Shown: positions 41,206 through 50,418 of the stretch, piece by piece
How the letters are laid out: each line of letters begins with the position of its first letter
Numbering within the stretch: the stretch's first letter is position 1
Assembly (NCBI GenBank): GCA_016806145.1
Contig: CP063166.1
Span: forward strand, 186,001 to 250,000
Origin: Variovorax paradoxus
GTDB taxonomy: Bacteria; Pseudomonadota; Gammaproteobacteria; Burkholderiales; Burkholderiaceae_C
DNA: 64,000 nucleotides
Direction: 5' to 3'
Position numbers and translations under genes: made by a program
Notes under the pieces: generated by a model
The model's input: only the letters and a program-made list of their open reading frames with translations
What the model was told of the DNA's origin: nothing
Databases searched by the model: none

Positions 41206-42099
41206 ATGAGCGCCCAACGCACGGCGCTCGACGAGCACCGCTGGCACTTCAACCACGGCCCGATCGACATCGTGGCCGAGGCGCACGGCGACCGCTACGC
41301 GGTGGCGGCCGCGCACGATGCGGCCTGGGCGCGCTTCGCGCACGTGCTCGACGAACTGGTGCACGAGCTGCCGCTGCTGCGCCTGCCGGTCACCGACAAG
41401 ATGCGCCCGCGCGGCGTGGTGGCGCGCCGCATGTGGGATGCCTGCGCGGCGTTCGCGCCGACCTTCATCACGCCGATGGCCGCGGTCGCGGGCTCGGTGG
41501 CGCAGGAACTGATCGCCTTCTACCAGCGCCCCGGCATCGAGCGTGCCTGGATCAACAACGGCGGCGACATCGCCGTGCATCTCGCGCCGGGCCAGACCGC
41601 GCGCGTGGGCGTCTACGCGGACCTCGCGCGCTTCGACTGGCGCGATGCCAATGGCCTCGTCGACACCGACGGCCAGTTCGAACTGCGCGCCGACCAGCCG
41701 GTGCGCGGCGTCGCCACCAGCGGCTGGCGCGGGCGCAGCTTCTCGCTCGGCATCGCCGACAGCGTGACGGTTCTGGCGGCCACCGCGGCGCAGGCCGATG
41801 CGGCCGCGACCGTGATCGCCAACGCGGTCGACGTCGACAGCGATGCGATCCGCCGCGTGCCCGCGAGCGAGCGCAAGGACAACAGCGACCTCGGCGACAC
41901 GCTCGTCACCGTCGACGTGCCGCCACTGCCCCCCGCGCAGGTGCGCAGCGCACTCGATACGGGCGCGGTGTGCGCCCGCGTCCTGCAACAAGGCGGGCTC
42001 GCATGGGCCGCTCTGCTCGTTTGCCAGGGGCAGTGGCGGCTGGTCGAGCCCTTATGCTCGAAGCTAGGCTTCCGTGCAGTTGGTTCAGTAATTGCTTAA
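41206..42099 (+). CDS. UPF0280 family protein (ApbE-like fold)
   Basis: The 297-aa protein has the UPF0280 pattern: FNHGPIDIVAEAHGDRYAV at the start, FITPMAAVAGSVAQELIAFY, AWINNGGDIAVHLAPG and GVATSGWRGRSFSLGIADSVTVLA. The family shares a fold with ApbE flavin transferases, but its activity is not established. Placed between the 6-hydroxynicotinate reductase and two DUF1185 genes, it may mature or assist the flavo-Fe-S reductase; that is inference. The first 149 bp upstream are repeat family B. Confidence 0.75.
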   Translation: MSAQRTALDEHRWHFNHGPIDIVAEAHGDRYAVAAAHDAAWARFAHVLDELVHELPLLRLPVTDKMRPRGVVARRMWDACAAFAPTFITPMAAVAGSVAQELIAFYQRPGIERAWINNGGDIAVHLAPGQTARVGVYADLARFDWRDANGLVDTDGQFELRADQPVRGVATSGWRGRSFSLGIADSVTVLAATAAQADAAATVIANAVDVDSDAIRRVPASERKDNSDLGDTLVTVDVPPLPPAQVRSALDTGAVCARVLQQGGLAWAALLVCQGQWRLVEPLCSKLGFRAVGSVIA

Positions 42100-42120
42100 C
42101 GAAAAGCAAGGTTCTTTTTC

Positions 42121-42765
42121 ATGATCGATATCCGCCGAGTCTTCACCCAGGTCGAGCACATCCACCACGAGTTCGGGCCGCGTGCCCAGACGCCGCTGGT
42201 GCGTGGTGCCATCGCCGCCGTGCTGACCAATCCCTTCGCGGGCCGCTACGAGCCCGACATCCTGCCGATGATGAGCCTGCTCGATCCGGTGGGCCTCGAG
42301 ATGGCGCACAAGCTGCACGCCGCGATGGACGTGCCGCTCGAGCAGCTCGCCACCTACGGCAAGGGCGCCATCGTCGGCGCCGCGGGCGAGCTCGAGCATG
42401 GCGCGCTGTGGCACGTGCCCGGCGGCTATGCGATGCGCGAGCTGCTCGGCTGGAAGGGCGACCGCGTCGCCTATGCCAAGGGCACCGTCGACGAGAAGAA
42501 GACCGGCCAGCCCGGCAATGCGCTGTCGATCGTGCCCTCGACCAAGAAGGTCGGCGCGCCCGGCGCCACGCTCGATGTGCCGCTGACCAACATCAACGCC
42601 AGCTACGTGCGCGGGCAGTTCGATGCGATCGAAGTGCGCGTGCCCGGCGCGCCCGCGGCCGACGAGATCGTGTTCATCCTCGCGATGAGCACCGGCTACC
42701 GCGTGCATGCGCGCGTCGGCGGCCTGCTCGCCGAGAACATCGCCAAGTGGGACGGCCTGCGCTGA
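42121..42765 (+). CDS. amino acid synthesis family protein (DUF1185), copy 1
   Basis: The 214-aa protein has TNPFAGRYEPDILPMM near residue 38 and the conserved YGKGAIVGAAGELEHGALWHVPGG, both marks of the DUF1185/AA_synth family, whose function is unproven. It has no signal peptide or membrane helix. A second, diverged copy follows after 46 bp. The two end alike (GGLLAENIAKWDGLR and GGLQAGEIKGEDGLR), which suggests tandem duplication and a heteromeric complex. A role in the ring-cleaved part of nicotinate breakdown is inferred from position only. Confidence 0.75.
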   Translation: MIDIRRVFTQVEHIHHEFGPRAQTPLVRGAIAAVLTNPFAGRYEPDILPMMSLLDPVGLEMAHKLHAAMDVPLEQLATYGKGAIVGAAGELEHGALWHVPGGYAMRELLGWKGDRVAYAKGTVDEKKTGQPGNALSIVPSTKKVGAPGATLDVPLTNINASYVRGQFDAIEVRVPGAPAADEIVFILAMSTGYRVHARVGGLLAENIAKWDGLR

Positions 42766-42811
42766 GCCCGTGTACGAAGAGACAAGAAGAGAAGCCAAAG
42801 GAAATCCAGAC

Positions 42812-43396
42812 ATGACCGCCAACATCCGCAAGCTCGTCGTCCAGGTCGACGAAACCCGCAAGGAAATGGGCCGCGACATCGCGCCGCCCACGCGCCGCGC
42901 CGTCGCCATCGCCGTGATCGCCAACCCCTACGCGGGCCGCTACAGCGAGAACCTCGACGAGCTGATCGCGATCGGCGAGGAGCTCGGCGCGCTGCTGGGC
43001 CAGAAGGCCGTGAAGGCGCTGGGCATCGAGCCCGGCCAGGCGCAGAGCTACGGCAAGGCCGCGATCGTCGGCGAAGGCGGCGAGCTCGAGCATGCGGCCG
43101 CGATCCTGCATCCCAAGCTCGGCGCGCCGCTGCGCGTGGCGGTCGAGAAGGGCGCGGCGCTCGTGCCCTCGGCCAAGAAGCTCGGCACCCTCGGCACCGC
43201 CATCGACGTGCCACTGGGCCACAAGGACGCGGCCTTCGTGCGCAGCCATTTCGACGCCATCGAGGCCCGCGTGTCCGACGCCCCGCGCGCCGGCGAGATC
43301 GTGGTGGCCGTGGCGGTCACCGACAGTGGCCGCCCACTGCCGCGCATCGGCGGCCTGCAGGCCGGCGAGATCAAGGGCGAAGACGGCCTGCGCTGA
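42812..43396 (+). CDS. amino acid synthesis family protein (DUF1185), copy 2
   Basis: The 194-aa protein is a paralogue of the gene at 42121. It keeps IANPYAGRYSENLDEL and SYGKAAIVGEGGELEHAAAILHP but lacks some 20 residues of copy 1 in the middle. AAAGG precedes the ATG. It is the last gene before the ABC-importer genes. As for copy 1, the family has no settled activity; the doubled conserved GELEHxA motif may hold catalytic or metal-binding residues (Glu, His). Confidence 0.75.
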   Translation: MTANIRKLVVQVDETRKEMGRDIAPPTRRAVAIAVIANPYAGRYSENLDELIAIGEELGALLGQKAVKALGIEPGQAQSYGKAAIVGEGGELEHAAAILHPKLGAPLRVAVEKGAALVPSAKKLGTLGTAIDVPLGHKDAAFVRSHFDAIEARVSDAPRAGEIVVAVAVTDSGRPLPRIGGLQAGEIKGEDGLR

Positions 43397-43471
43397 GGCG
43401 ACACTCCACCTTTCCACCGATTTCCTTCGTTCCCCTTTCCGTTTTTCTCGAACCCCACCAGGAGCTTCCCG

Positions 43472-44677
43472 ATGATCCCCTTGCGCCATGTTTTCAGCGC
43501 GGCTTCCGTCCTGACCCTGACCTGCGCCCTCGTCCCCGCGCACGCCCAGGGCGTGATCAAGATCGGCGAGATCAACAGCTACAAGGCGCAGCCGGCCTTC
43601 CTCGAGCCCTACAAGAAGGGCATGGAACTCGCGGTCGACGAGATCAACGCCAAGGGCGGGGTCAATGGCCGGAAGATCGAACTGATCAGCCGCGACGACA
43701 ACGCCAACCCCGGCGATGCGGTGCGCGTGGCCGAGGAGCTGATCTCGCGCGAGAAGGTCGACGTGCTCGCGGGCGCCTTCCTCTCGAACACCGGCCTGGC
43801 GCTGACCGACTTCGCGAAGCAGAAGAAGTTCTTCTATCTGGCCGCCGAGCCGCTGACCGACAAGATCGTCTGGAGCAACGGCAACCGCTACACCTACCGC
43901 CTGCGTCCCTCGACCTACATGCAGGTCGCGATGCTCGTGCCCGAGGCCGCCAAGCTCAAGAAGAAGCGCTGGGCCATCGTCTATCCCAACTACGAGTACG
44001 GCCAGTCCTCGGTCGCGACCTTCAAGACTCTGCTGAAGGCCGCGCAGCCCGACGTGGAGTTCGTCGCCGAGCAGGCGCCGCCGCTGGGCAAGGTCGATTC
44101 GGGCAGCGTGGTGCAGGCGCTCGCCGATGCCAAGCCCGACGCAATCTTCAACGTGCTGTTCGGCGCCGACCTCTCGAAGTTCGTGCGCGAGGGCAACACC
44201 CGCGGCCTGTTCAAGGACCGTGAAGTGGTCAGCGTGCTGACCGGCGAACCCGAGTACCTCGATCCGCTGAAGGACGAGGCACCCAATGGCTGGATCGTGA
44301 CCGGCTATCCGTGGAACGGCATCAAGACGCCCGAGCACAAGGCCTTCCTCGACGCCTACCAGGCCAAGTTCAAGGACTACCCGCGCCTGGGCTCGGTGGT
44401 CGGCTACAGCGCCATCCACTCGATCGCGGCGGGCATCCAGAAGGCCGGCAGCACCGACACCGAGAAGCTGGTCGCGGCCTTCAAGGGCCTGCAGCTCGAC
44501 AGCCCCTTCGGCAAGATCAGCTACCGCGCGCAGGACAACCAGTCGACCATGGGCGCCTACGTGGGCAAGACCAAGAACGACGGCGGCAAGGGCGTGATGG
44601 TCGATTACGTCTACCTCGACGGCGCCAAGTTCCAGCCGAGCGACGACGAAGTCAAGAAGATGCGCCCCGCCGACTGA
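43472..44677 (+). CDS. branched-chain-type ABC transporter substrate-binding protein 1
   Basis: The 401-aa protein has a signal peptide (cleavage near AHA-QG, residues 25-26) and the Leu/Ile/Val-binding type I fold (IKIGEINSYKAQPAFLEPYKKGMELAVDEIN). AGGAG precedes the ATG. The ligand-binding fold accepts amino acids, aromatic acids or amides. In this cluster nicotinate or nicotinamide is the likely cargo, by position only. A 202-bp gap with a repeat separates it from the permease. Confidence 0.88.
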   Translation: MIPLRHVFSAASVLTLTCALVPAHAQGVIKIGEINSYKAQPAFLEPYKKGMELAVDEINAKGGVNGRKIELISRDDNANPGDAVRVAEELISREKVDVLAGAFLSNTGLALTDFAKQKKFFYLAAEPLTDKIVWSNGNRYTYRLRPSTYMQVAMLVPEAAKLKKKRWAIVYPNYEYGQSSVATFKTLLKAAQPDVEFVAEQAPPLGKVDSGSVVQALADAKPDAIFNVLFGADLSKFVREGNTRGLFKDREVVSVLTGEPEYLDPLKDEAPNGWIVTGYPWNGIKTPEHKAFLDAYQAKFKDYPRLGSVVGYSAIHSIAAGIQKAGSTDTEKLVAAFKGLQLDSPFGKISYRAQDNQSTMGAYVGKTKNDGGKGVMVDYVYLDGAKFQPSDDEVKKMRPAD

Positions 44678-44708
44678 GGTCGGAGCGCTTCCGGTTTTCG
44701 CCGGCAGA

Positions 44709-44769
44709 CCGTTCACGCCGAGCTCGTCGAAGCGCCGCACCCCGGCTTCGACAGGCTCAGCCCGAACGG
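44709..44769. repeat. dispersed inverted repeat, family C
   Basis: Imperfect arms starting CCGTTC and ending GAACGG enclose CGTCGAAGC and GCTTCGACAGGCTC, which pair around a 10-nt loop. The GCTTCGACAGGCTCAG block is a common dispersed repeat in proteobacterial genomes. It lies between the binding-protein and permease genes and could reduce read-through to the membrane components. Confidence 0.75.
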
Positions 44770-44879
44770 TTGACGTGGATCGCAGGCCATTCGATGCGAA
44801 TGGCGCCTTGTCATCGTGGCCGAAGCGGTGCGCGACGCACTTCGACGCACCCCAGTTTCCAGTTCCTCGGGATCCTTGA

Positions 44880-46808
44880 ATGAGCTTTTCAGGCTTCGTT
44901 GTTCAGTTGCTCAACGGGTTGGCCGGCGCCTCGTCGCTGTTCTTCGTGGCGGCCGGCCTCTCGTTGATCTTCGGCGTGACGCGCATCGTCAATTTCGCCC
45001 ATGGGTCCTTCTTCATGGTCGGCATCTACCTCGCGTACACGCTGGTCGACAAGCTCGGCGCGAGCCTGGGCTTCTGGCCCGCGCTGCTGATCGCGGCGGT
45101 CGCGGTCGGCGTGCTCGGCGCGCTGATCGAGGTGCTGCTGCTGCGCCGCATCTACAAGGCGCCCGAGCTGTTCCAGCTGCTCGCCACCTTCGCGCTGGTG
45201 CTGGTCATCAAGGACGCGGTGCTGTGGCTCTGGGGCCCCGACGAGCTGCTGGGCCCGCGCGCGCCCGGCCTCAAGGGCTCGGTCGAGATCCTCGGGCGCC
45301 AGTTCCCCTCCTACGACCTGTTCCTGATCGTGGTCGGCCCGGTGGTGCTGGGCCTGGTCTGGCTGCTGCTCACGCGCACGCGCTTCGGCACGCTGGTGCG
45401 CGCCGCCACGCAGGACCGCGAGATGGTCAGTGCGCTGGGCGTGAACCAGGCGTGGCTGTTCACCGCGGTGTTCGCGCTCGGCGCGCTGCTCGCGGGCCTG
45501 GGCGGCGCGCTGCAGCTGCCGCGCGAGCCCGCCACGCTCGAGATGGACCTCAACACCATCGGCGCCGCCTTCGTGGTGGTGGTGGTCGGCGGCATGGGCT
45601 CGCTGCCCGGCGCCTACGTGGCCGCGCTGCTCATCGCCGAGATCAAGGCCGTGTGCATCTGGCTCGGCGTGGTGCAGATCTTCGGCATCGACGTGTCCTT
45701 CTCCAAGCTCACGCTGATGGTCGACTTCCTCGTGATGGCGGCCGTGCTGGTGTGGCGCCCGTGGGGCCTGTTCGGCCGCGCGCAGGCGCCGAGCCGCTAC
45801 GTCGGCATGCAGGAGGAACCGCTGCGCCGCCCCGGCAACCTCTACCTGGCCGGCGCCGCGGTGCTTGCGCTGGTGCTCGCCGCGCTGCCCGTGCTCACGG
45901 CCGGTTCGCCCTACACGCTGGTGCTGATGATCGACCTGCTGATCGCGGCCCTTTTCGCCACCAGCCTGCACTTCATCATGGGCCCGGCCGGCATGCATTC
46001 GTTCGGCCATGCCGCCTACTTCGGCCTCGGGGCCTACGGCGCCGCGCTGCTCGCGCGTTCGCTGGGCCTGCCGATGGAACTCACGCTGGTGGTCGCGCCG
46101 CTGGTGGCCGCGCTCGGCGCCTTCGTCTACGGCTGGTTCGCGGTGCGGCTGTCGGGCGTGTACCTCGCGATGCTCACCCTGGCCTTCGCGCAGATCACCT
46201 GGGCCATCACCTACCAGTGGGACAGCTTCACGGGCGGCAGCAACGGCCTCACGGGCGTCTGGCCCTCGGCCTGGCTGTCGGACAAGCGCGCCTACTACTG
46301 GCTCACGCTGGTGCTGGTGTCGGCCGGCGTCTGGTGGCTGCGCCGCGTGCTGTATTCACCCTTCGGCTACACCCTGCGCGCGGGCCGCGACTCGGTGCTG
46401 CGCGCCGACGCCATCGGCATCGACGTCAAGCGCATGCAGTGGGCCGCTTTCGTCATCGCGGGCGCGGTGGCGGGCCTGGCCGGCGCGCTGTTCGCGTTCT
46501 CCAAGGGCAGCATCTCGCCCGAGACGCTGTCGGTCGGCAAGTCGGTCGACGGCCTCGTGATGGTGCTGCTCGGCGGCATCCAGACGCTCGCGGGCCCGGT
46601 GGTCGGCGCCGTCACCTTCACCTGGCTGCACGACACCGTGGCGCGCAACACCGACTACTGGCGCGCGATGCTCGGCGCCATCATCCTGATCCTGGTGCTG
46701 CTGTTCCCGCAGGGCATCGCGGGATCGATCAAGCAGCTCGTGGAGCGCCTGCGCGCGCCCAAGGAAGAGAAGGCCGCCGATGCCAAGCTCGAGGAGGTGA
46801 AGGCATGA
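44880..46808 (+). CDS. fused branched-chain-type ABC permease (LivH-LivM in one chain)
   Basis: The 642-aa protein joins a LivH-type half (residues 1-300: VTRIVNFAHGSFFMVGIYLA, then ATQDREMVSALGVNQAWLF) to a LivM-type half (from about 320: IMGPAGMHSFGHAAYFGLGAYGAALLAR, then RAGRDSVLRADAIGIDVKRMQW). Both halves keep their ATPase-contact loops. The two are usually separate genes, so this is a natural fusion. It forms the complete membrane channel. The two ATPase genes follow in the same direction. Confidence 0.92.
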   Translation: MSFSGFVVQLLNGLAGASSLFFVAAGLSLIFGVTRIVNFAHGSFFMVGIYLAYTLVDKLGASLGFWPALLIAAVAVGVLGALIEVLLLRRIYKAPELFQLLATFALVLVIKDAVLWLWGPDELLGPRAPGLKGSVEILGRQFPSYDLFLIVVGPVVLGLVWLLLTRTRFGTLVRAATQDREMVSALGVNQAWLFTAVFALGALLAGLGGALQLPREPATLEMDLNTIGAAFVVVVVGGMGSLPGAYVAALLIAEIKAVCIWLGVVQIFGIDVSFSKLTLMVDFLVMAAVLVWRPWGLFGRAQAPSRYVGMQEEPLRRPGNLYLAGAAVLALVLAALPVLTAGSPYTLVLMIDLLIAALFATSLHFIMGPAGMHSFGHAAYFGLGAYGAALLARSLGLPMELTLVVAPLVAALGAFVYGWFAVRLSGVYLAMLTLAFAQITWAITYQWDSFTGGSNGLTGVWPSAWLSDKRAYYWLTLVLVSAGVWWLRRVLYSPFGYTLRAGRDSVLRADAIGIDVKRMQWAAFVIAGAVAGLAGALFAFSKGSISPETLSVGKSVDGLVMVLLGGIQTLAGPVVGAVTFTWLHDTVARNTDYWRAMLGAIILILVLLFPQGIAGSIKQLVERLRAPKEEKAADAKLEEVKA

Positions 46809-46869
46809 GCGCCGCGCCGGGCCGTCCCAAGCAAGCTCGCACCGCAGTGCGAAGCACGGAGGTATTTCA

Positions 46870-47634
46870 ATGAGCCTGCTCAAGGTCAACAACCTCGGCA
46901 AGTCCTTCGGCGGCGTGAAGGCCGTCGACGGCATCAGCTTCGAGCTGCCCCCGGGCGAACTGCTCGCGCTGATCGGCCCCAACGGCGCCGGCAAGTCCAC
47001 CACCTTCAACATGGTCAACGGCCAGCTCAAGGCCGATCAGGGTTCGATCACGCTCGACGGCCAGGAGCTCGTGGGCCGCAGGCCGCGCGAGATCTGGCGC
47101 ATGGGCGTGGGCCGCACCTTCCAGATCGCCGAGACCTTCGCCTCGCTCACCGTGGTCGAGAACGTGCAGATGGCGCTGCTCTCGCACGACCGCAAGCTGT
47201 TCTCGATGTGGCGCCGCGCCGCCGAGCACAAGCGCGACGAGGCGTTGGCGCTGCTCGACCAGGTCGGCATGAAGTCGCAGGCCGACCGGCCCTGCAGCGT
47301 GCTGGCCTATGGCGACGTCAAGCGCGTCGAGCTCGCGATCGCGATGGCCAACAGTCCCAAGCTGCTGCTGATGGACGAGCCCACGGCCGGCATGGCGCCG
47401 AAGGAACGCAACTCGCTGATGGCGCTGACCAAGCAGCTGGTCATCGACCGCGGCATGGCCGTGCTGTTCACCGAGCACAGCATGGACGTGGTGTTCGCCT
47501 ATGCCGACCGCATGATCGTGCTGGCGCGCGGCCGCCTCATCGCGCAGGGCAAGCCGCTCGAGATCCGCGACCACCCGAAGGTGCAGGAGGTGTACTTCGG
47601 CAGCGGCAAGACCTTCGAGAAAGCAGCGGCATGA
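46870..47634 (+). CDS. branched-chain-type ABC ATP-binding protein (LivG type)
   Basis: The 254-aa protein has Walker A IGPNGAGKSTTFN, the LivG-type region GVGRTFQIAETFASLTVVENV, signature region LAYGDVKRVELAIAMA (with AYGD in place of LSGG, as is common in LivG), Walker B LLLMDEPTAGMAP and switch His in TEHSMD. It overlaps the LivF-type gene by 4 nt and powers the fused permease. Confidence 0.92.
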   Translation: MSLLKVNNLGKSFGGVKAVDGISFELPPGELLALIGPNGAGKSTTFNMVNGQLKADQGSITLDGQELVGRRPREIWRMGVGRTFQIAETFASLTVVENVQMALLSHDRKLFSMWRRAAEHKRDEALALLDQVGMKSQADRPCSVLAYGDVKRVELAIAMANSPKLLLMDEPTAGMAPKERNSLMALTKQLVIDRGMAVLFTEHSMDVVFAYADRMIVLARGRLIAQGKPLEIRDHPKVQEVYFGSGKTFEKAAA

Positions 47635-48374
47635 ATACGACGAACGCCTCCGAACCCCTGCTCCAGGCCAAGGCCCTGTGCGCCTGGTACGGCGCCGCCC
47701 AGATCCTCTACGACGTCGACCTCGAGGTGCGGCGCGGCGAGGTGGTCGCGCTCATGGGCCGCAACGGCGCCGGCAAGTCGACCACGCTCAAGGCGCTGAT
47801 CGGCATGCTCGGCAAGCGCCGCGGCGCGGTGCGCTTCCTGGGCCACGACATCTCGAAGAGCGAGCCGCACCACGCGGCGCGCCTGGGCCTGGGCTTCGTG
47901 CCCGAGGATCGGCGCGTGTTCACCGACCTCACGGTGATGGAGAACCTCGAGGTCGGCAAGCAGGCCGCGCGCCGCTGGGCCGACGGCAGCGAGGCGCCGC
48001 TGTGGACGCCCGAGCGGCTGTTCAAGCTGTTCCCCAACCTCGGCGAGATGCCGAACCGGCCCGGCGGGCGCATGAGCGGCGGCGAGCAGCAGATGCTGAC
48101 CGTGGCGCGCACGCTGATGGGCAACCCCTACCTGGTGCTGCTCGACGAACCGTCCGAAGGCGTGGCGCCGGTCATCGTCGAGCAGATGGCGAACATGATC
48201 CTCGAGCTCAAGGCGCAGGGCGTGAGCATCCTGCTGTCGGAGCAGAACATGCACTTCGCGGAGCTGGTCTCCGACCGTGCCTACGTGCTCGAGAAGGGCC
48301 AGATCCGCTACCACGCCACCATGGCCGAGCTCGCGGCCAACGAGGAAGTGCGGCGCGCGTACCTGAGCGTCTAG
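47631..48374 (+). CDS. branched-chain-type ABC ATP-binding protein (LivF type)
   Basis: The 247-aa protein has Walker A GRNGAGKSTTLKAL, the LivF-type GFVPEDRRVFTDLTVMENL, signature MSGGEQQML and Walker B LVLLDEPSEGVAP. It pairs with the LivG-type protein. A GAATGCG/CGCATTC hairpin (48386-48407) follows its stop without a T-tract, so it is at best a weak terminator before the nicotinamidase gene. Confidence 0.92.
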   Translation: MNTTNASEPLLQAKALCAWYGAAQILYDVDLEVRRGEVVALMGRNGAGKSTTLKALIGMLGKRRGAVRFLGHDISKSEPHHAARLGLGFVPEDRRVFTDLTVMENLEVGKQAARRWADGSEAPLWTPERLFKLFPNLGEMPNRPGGRMSGGEQQMLTVARTLMGNPYLVLLDEPSEGVAPVIVEQMANMILELKAQGVSILLSEQNMHFAELVSDRAYVLEKGQIRYHATMAELAANEEVRRAYLSV

Positions 48375-48452
48375 TTGTACGAGTCGAATGCGTCCGCGGG
48401 CGCATTCCTTGCAGGGTTTCGTTTCCATCAACGCAAGCACGGAGCACAGACC

Positions 48453-49178
48453 ATGAACGACACGCACCGCAGACGCTTCCTCCAATCCACGGCCGCCCTC
48501 GGCCTGCTCGGCGCCTCGGGCGCGCTCTTCGCCGCCGGCGCGAAGATCAAGCCCGGCGACAAGGCCGTGCTGATCGTGGTCGACGTGCAGAACTGCTTCA
48601 TCGACGGCGGCACGCTGCCGGTCAAGGGCGGTGCCGACGTGGTGCCGGTCATCAACCAGCTGGCCGCCTCGTTCCAGAACATCGTGGTCACGCAGGACTG
48701 GCACACCCAGGGCCATGCCTCGTTCGCGAGCGCGCACGCGGGGCAGAAGCCCTTCAGCAGCATCAAGCTGAACTACGGCAACCAGGTGCTGTGGCCCGAC
48801 CACTGCGTGCAGGGCACGGACGACGCGGCGCTGCACAAGGACCTCAAGCTGCCGACCGCGCAGCTGATCATCCGCAAGGGCTTCCACGCCGACGTCGACA
48901 GCTACTCGGCCTTCGAGGAGGCCGACCGCAAGACCTCGACCGGCCTGGCCGGCTATCTCAAGGCGCGCGGCATCAAGACCGTGTTCGTGACCGGCCTGGC
49001 GACCGACTTCTGCGTCGCCTGGACCGCGCTCGATGCACGCAAGGCCGGCTTCGATGCCTACGTGATCGAGGACGCCACGCGCGCCATCGACCTCAACGGC
49101 TCGCTGGCCGCGGCCTGGAAGCAGATGAGCGCCAAGGGCGTGAAGCGCATCCAGTCGGCCGACATCCAGGGCGCCTGA
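48453..49178 (+). CDS. pncA: Tat-exported nicotinamidase
   Basis: The 241-aa protein starts with a twin-arginine signal (RRRFLQSTAALGLLGASGAL) and then has the cysteine-hydrolase core: Asp in LIVVDVQNCFIDGG, metal-binding DWH and H, PDHCVQGT, Lys in IIRKGFHADVDSYS and the nucleophile in GLATDFCVAWTALDA. This is PncA, which converts nicotinamide to nicotinate plus ammonia. Usual PncA proteins are cytoplasmic; the signal predicts a periplasmic enzyme acting on external nicotinamide before import. It lies between the importer ATPase and a second binding protein. Confidence 0.87.
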   Translation: MNDTHRRRFLQSTAALGLLGASGALFAAGAKIKPGDKAVLIVVDVQNCFIDGGTLPVKGGADVVPVINQLAASFQNIVVTQDWHTQGHASFASAHAGQKPFSSIKLNYGNQVLWPDHCVQGTDDAALHKDLKLPTAQLIIRKGFHADVDSYSAFEEADRKTSTGLAGYLKARGIKTVFVTGLATDFCVAWTALDARKAGFDAYVIEDATRAIDLNGSLAAAWKQMSAKGVKRIQSADIQGA

Positions 49179-49257
49179 GAAGACGACAGGGACGCCCGGC
49201 GCTGCGCGGGCCCCCGCCGCGCATCGACACACCACAACTGCGAGACAAGACGACCCC

Positions 49258-50418
49258 ATGACGATTTCCCTCTCCAGGCGCTCCCTGGTGGCCGGCGGCG
49301 CGGCCCTCGCGCTCGGCCCCGGCCTGCTGTCCGCCGCGCGCGCCGAGAACGGCGTGAGCGACGGCGCCATCCGCATCGGCCAGTCGGCCGTCTTCAGCGG
49401 CCCGGCCAAGGACTTCGGCATCGACTACCGCGCCGGCATCAAGCTGCACTTCGACCGCGTCAACAAGGGCGGCGGCATCAACGGGCGCCGGCTCGAGCTG
49501 GTGAGCTACGACGATGTCTACGAACCCGCGAAGACCGCACTCAACACCGCGAAGCTGATCGACGAGGACAAGGTGTTCGCGCTCACCGGCTACGTCGCCA
49601 CCGGCAACCTCGCGGCCGCGATGCCGCTGGCCGAGAAGGCGGGCGTGCCGATGTTCGCGCCGCTGGTGGGCACCACCTCGTTCCGCACCAAGACCAACCG
49701 GCTGCTGTTCCACGTGCGCGCGGGCTACGACCTCGAGCTGCGCAAGATCATCAGCCACCTGTCGACCATCGGCATCCAGTCGATCGCGGTGGTGCACCAG
49801 GACAGCGCCTTCGGCAAGTCGAACCTCGCGACCTGCGAGGAACTCGCGGCCGACTACAAGGTGAAGGTGGTCAAGACCTTCCCGCTGGCGATCGCCGCCG
49901 AGGATGCGAAGCCGGTGGTCGCGGGCCTGGCCGAGGCCAGGCCGGGCGCGGTCGTGATGATCATGGCCGGGCGCCAGGTCGAGGTCTTCATGCGCGACTA
50001 CCGCGCGAGCGCGGGCGGCGCGCCGCTGTACACGCTGTCGGTGGGCATCACCGACGCGGCCGGCTCGGCGCAGCGGCTCGAGGGCAAGCTCGCGGGCCTG
50101 GTCACGGCCAGCATCGTGCCGCCGCCGCAGGCCGTGCGCGTGCCCATCGTGGCCGAGTACCAGCGCGACCGCGCCGAGTTCGGCGAGAAGATCGACAGCT
50201 ACACCGCGCTCGAGGGCTACATCGTCGCGCGCGTGATGGCCGAGGGCCTGCGCCGCGGCGGCAAGGCGCTCACGCGCGAGAGCTTCGTCGCGGGCCTCGA
50301 GAGCATCGGCAGCACGCGCTTCGGCGACTTCCCGATCGAGTACGGGCCGAGGAACCACAACGGCTCGAACTTCGTGGACCTGGAGATGTACACCCGTGAC
50401 GGCCAGCTGCGGCGCTGA
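49258..50418 (+). CDS. branched-chain-type ABC transporter substrate-binding protein 2
   Basis: The 386-aa protein has a signal peptide with a twin-arginine-like RRSLVAGGAAL and the type I periplasmic fold (IRIGQSAVFSGPAKDFGIDYRAGIKLHFDRVN, VAVVHQDSAFGKSNLA). It is only distantly related to the binding protein at 43472. The single permease may therefore take two ligands. It overlaps the nicotinate dehydrogenase small-subunit gene by 23 nt, which supports nicotinate or a related pyridine as ligand. Confidence 0.88.
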   Translation: MTISLSRRSLVAGGAALALGPGLLSAARAENGVSDGAIRIGQSAVFSGPAKDFGIDYRAGIKLHFDRVNKGGGINGRRLELVSYDDVYEPAKTALNTAKLIDEDKVFALTGYVATGNLAAAMPLAEKAGVPMFAPLVGTTSFRTKTNRLLFHVRAGYDLELRKIISHLSTIGIQSIAVVHQDSAFGKSNLATCEELAADYKVKVVKTFPLAIAAEDAKPVVAGLAEARPGAVVMIMAGRQVEVFMRDYRASAGGAPLYTLSVGITDAAGSAQRLEGKLAGLVTASIVPPPQAVRVPIVAEYQRDRAEFGEKIDSYTALEGYIVARVMAEGLRRGGKALTRESFVAGLESIGSTRFGDFPIEYGPRNHNGSNFVDLEMYTRDGQLRR

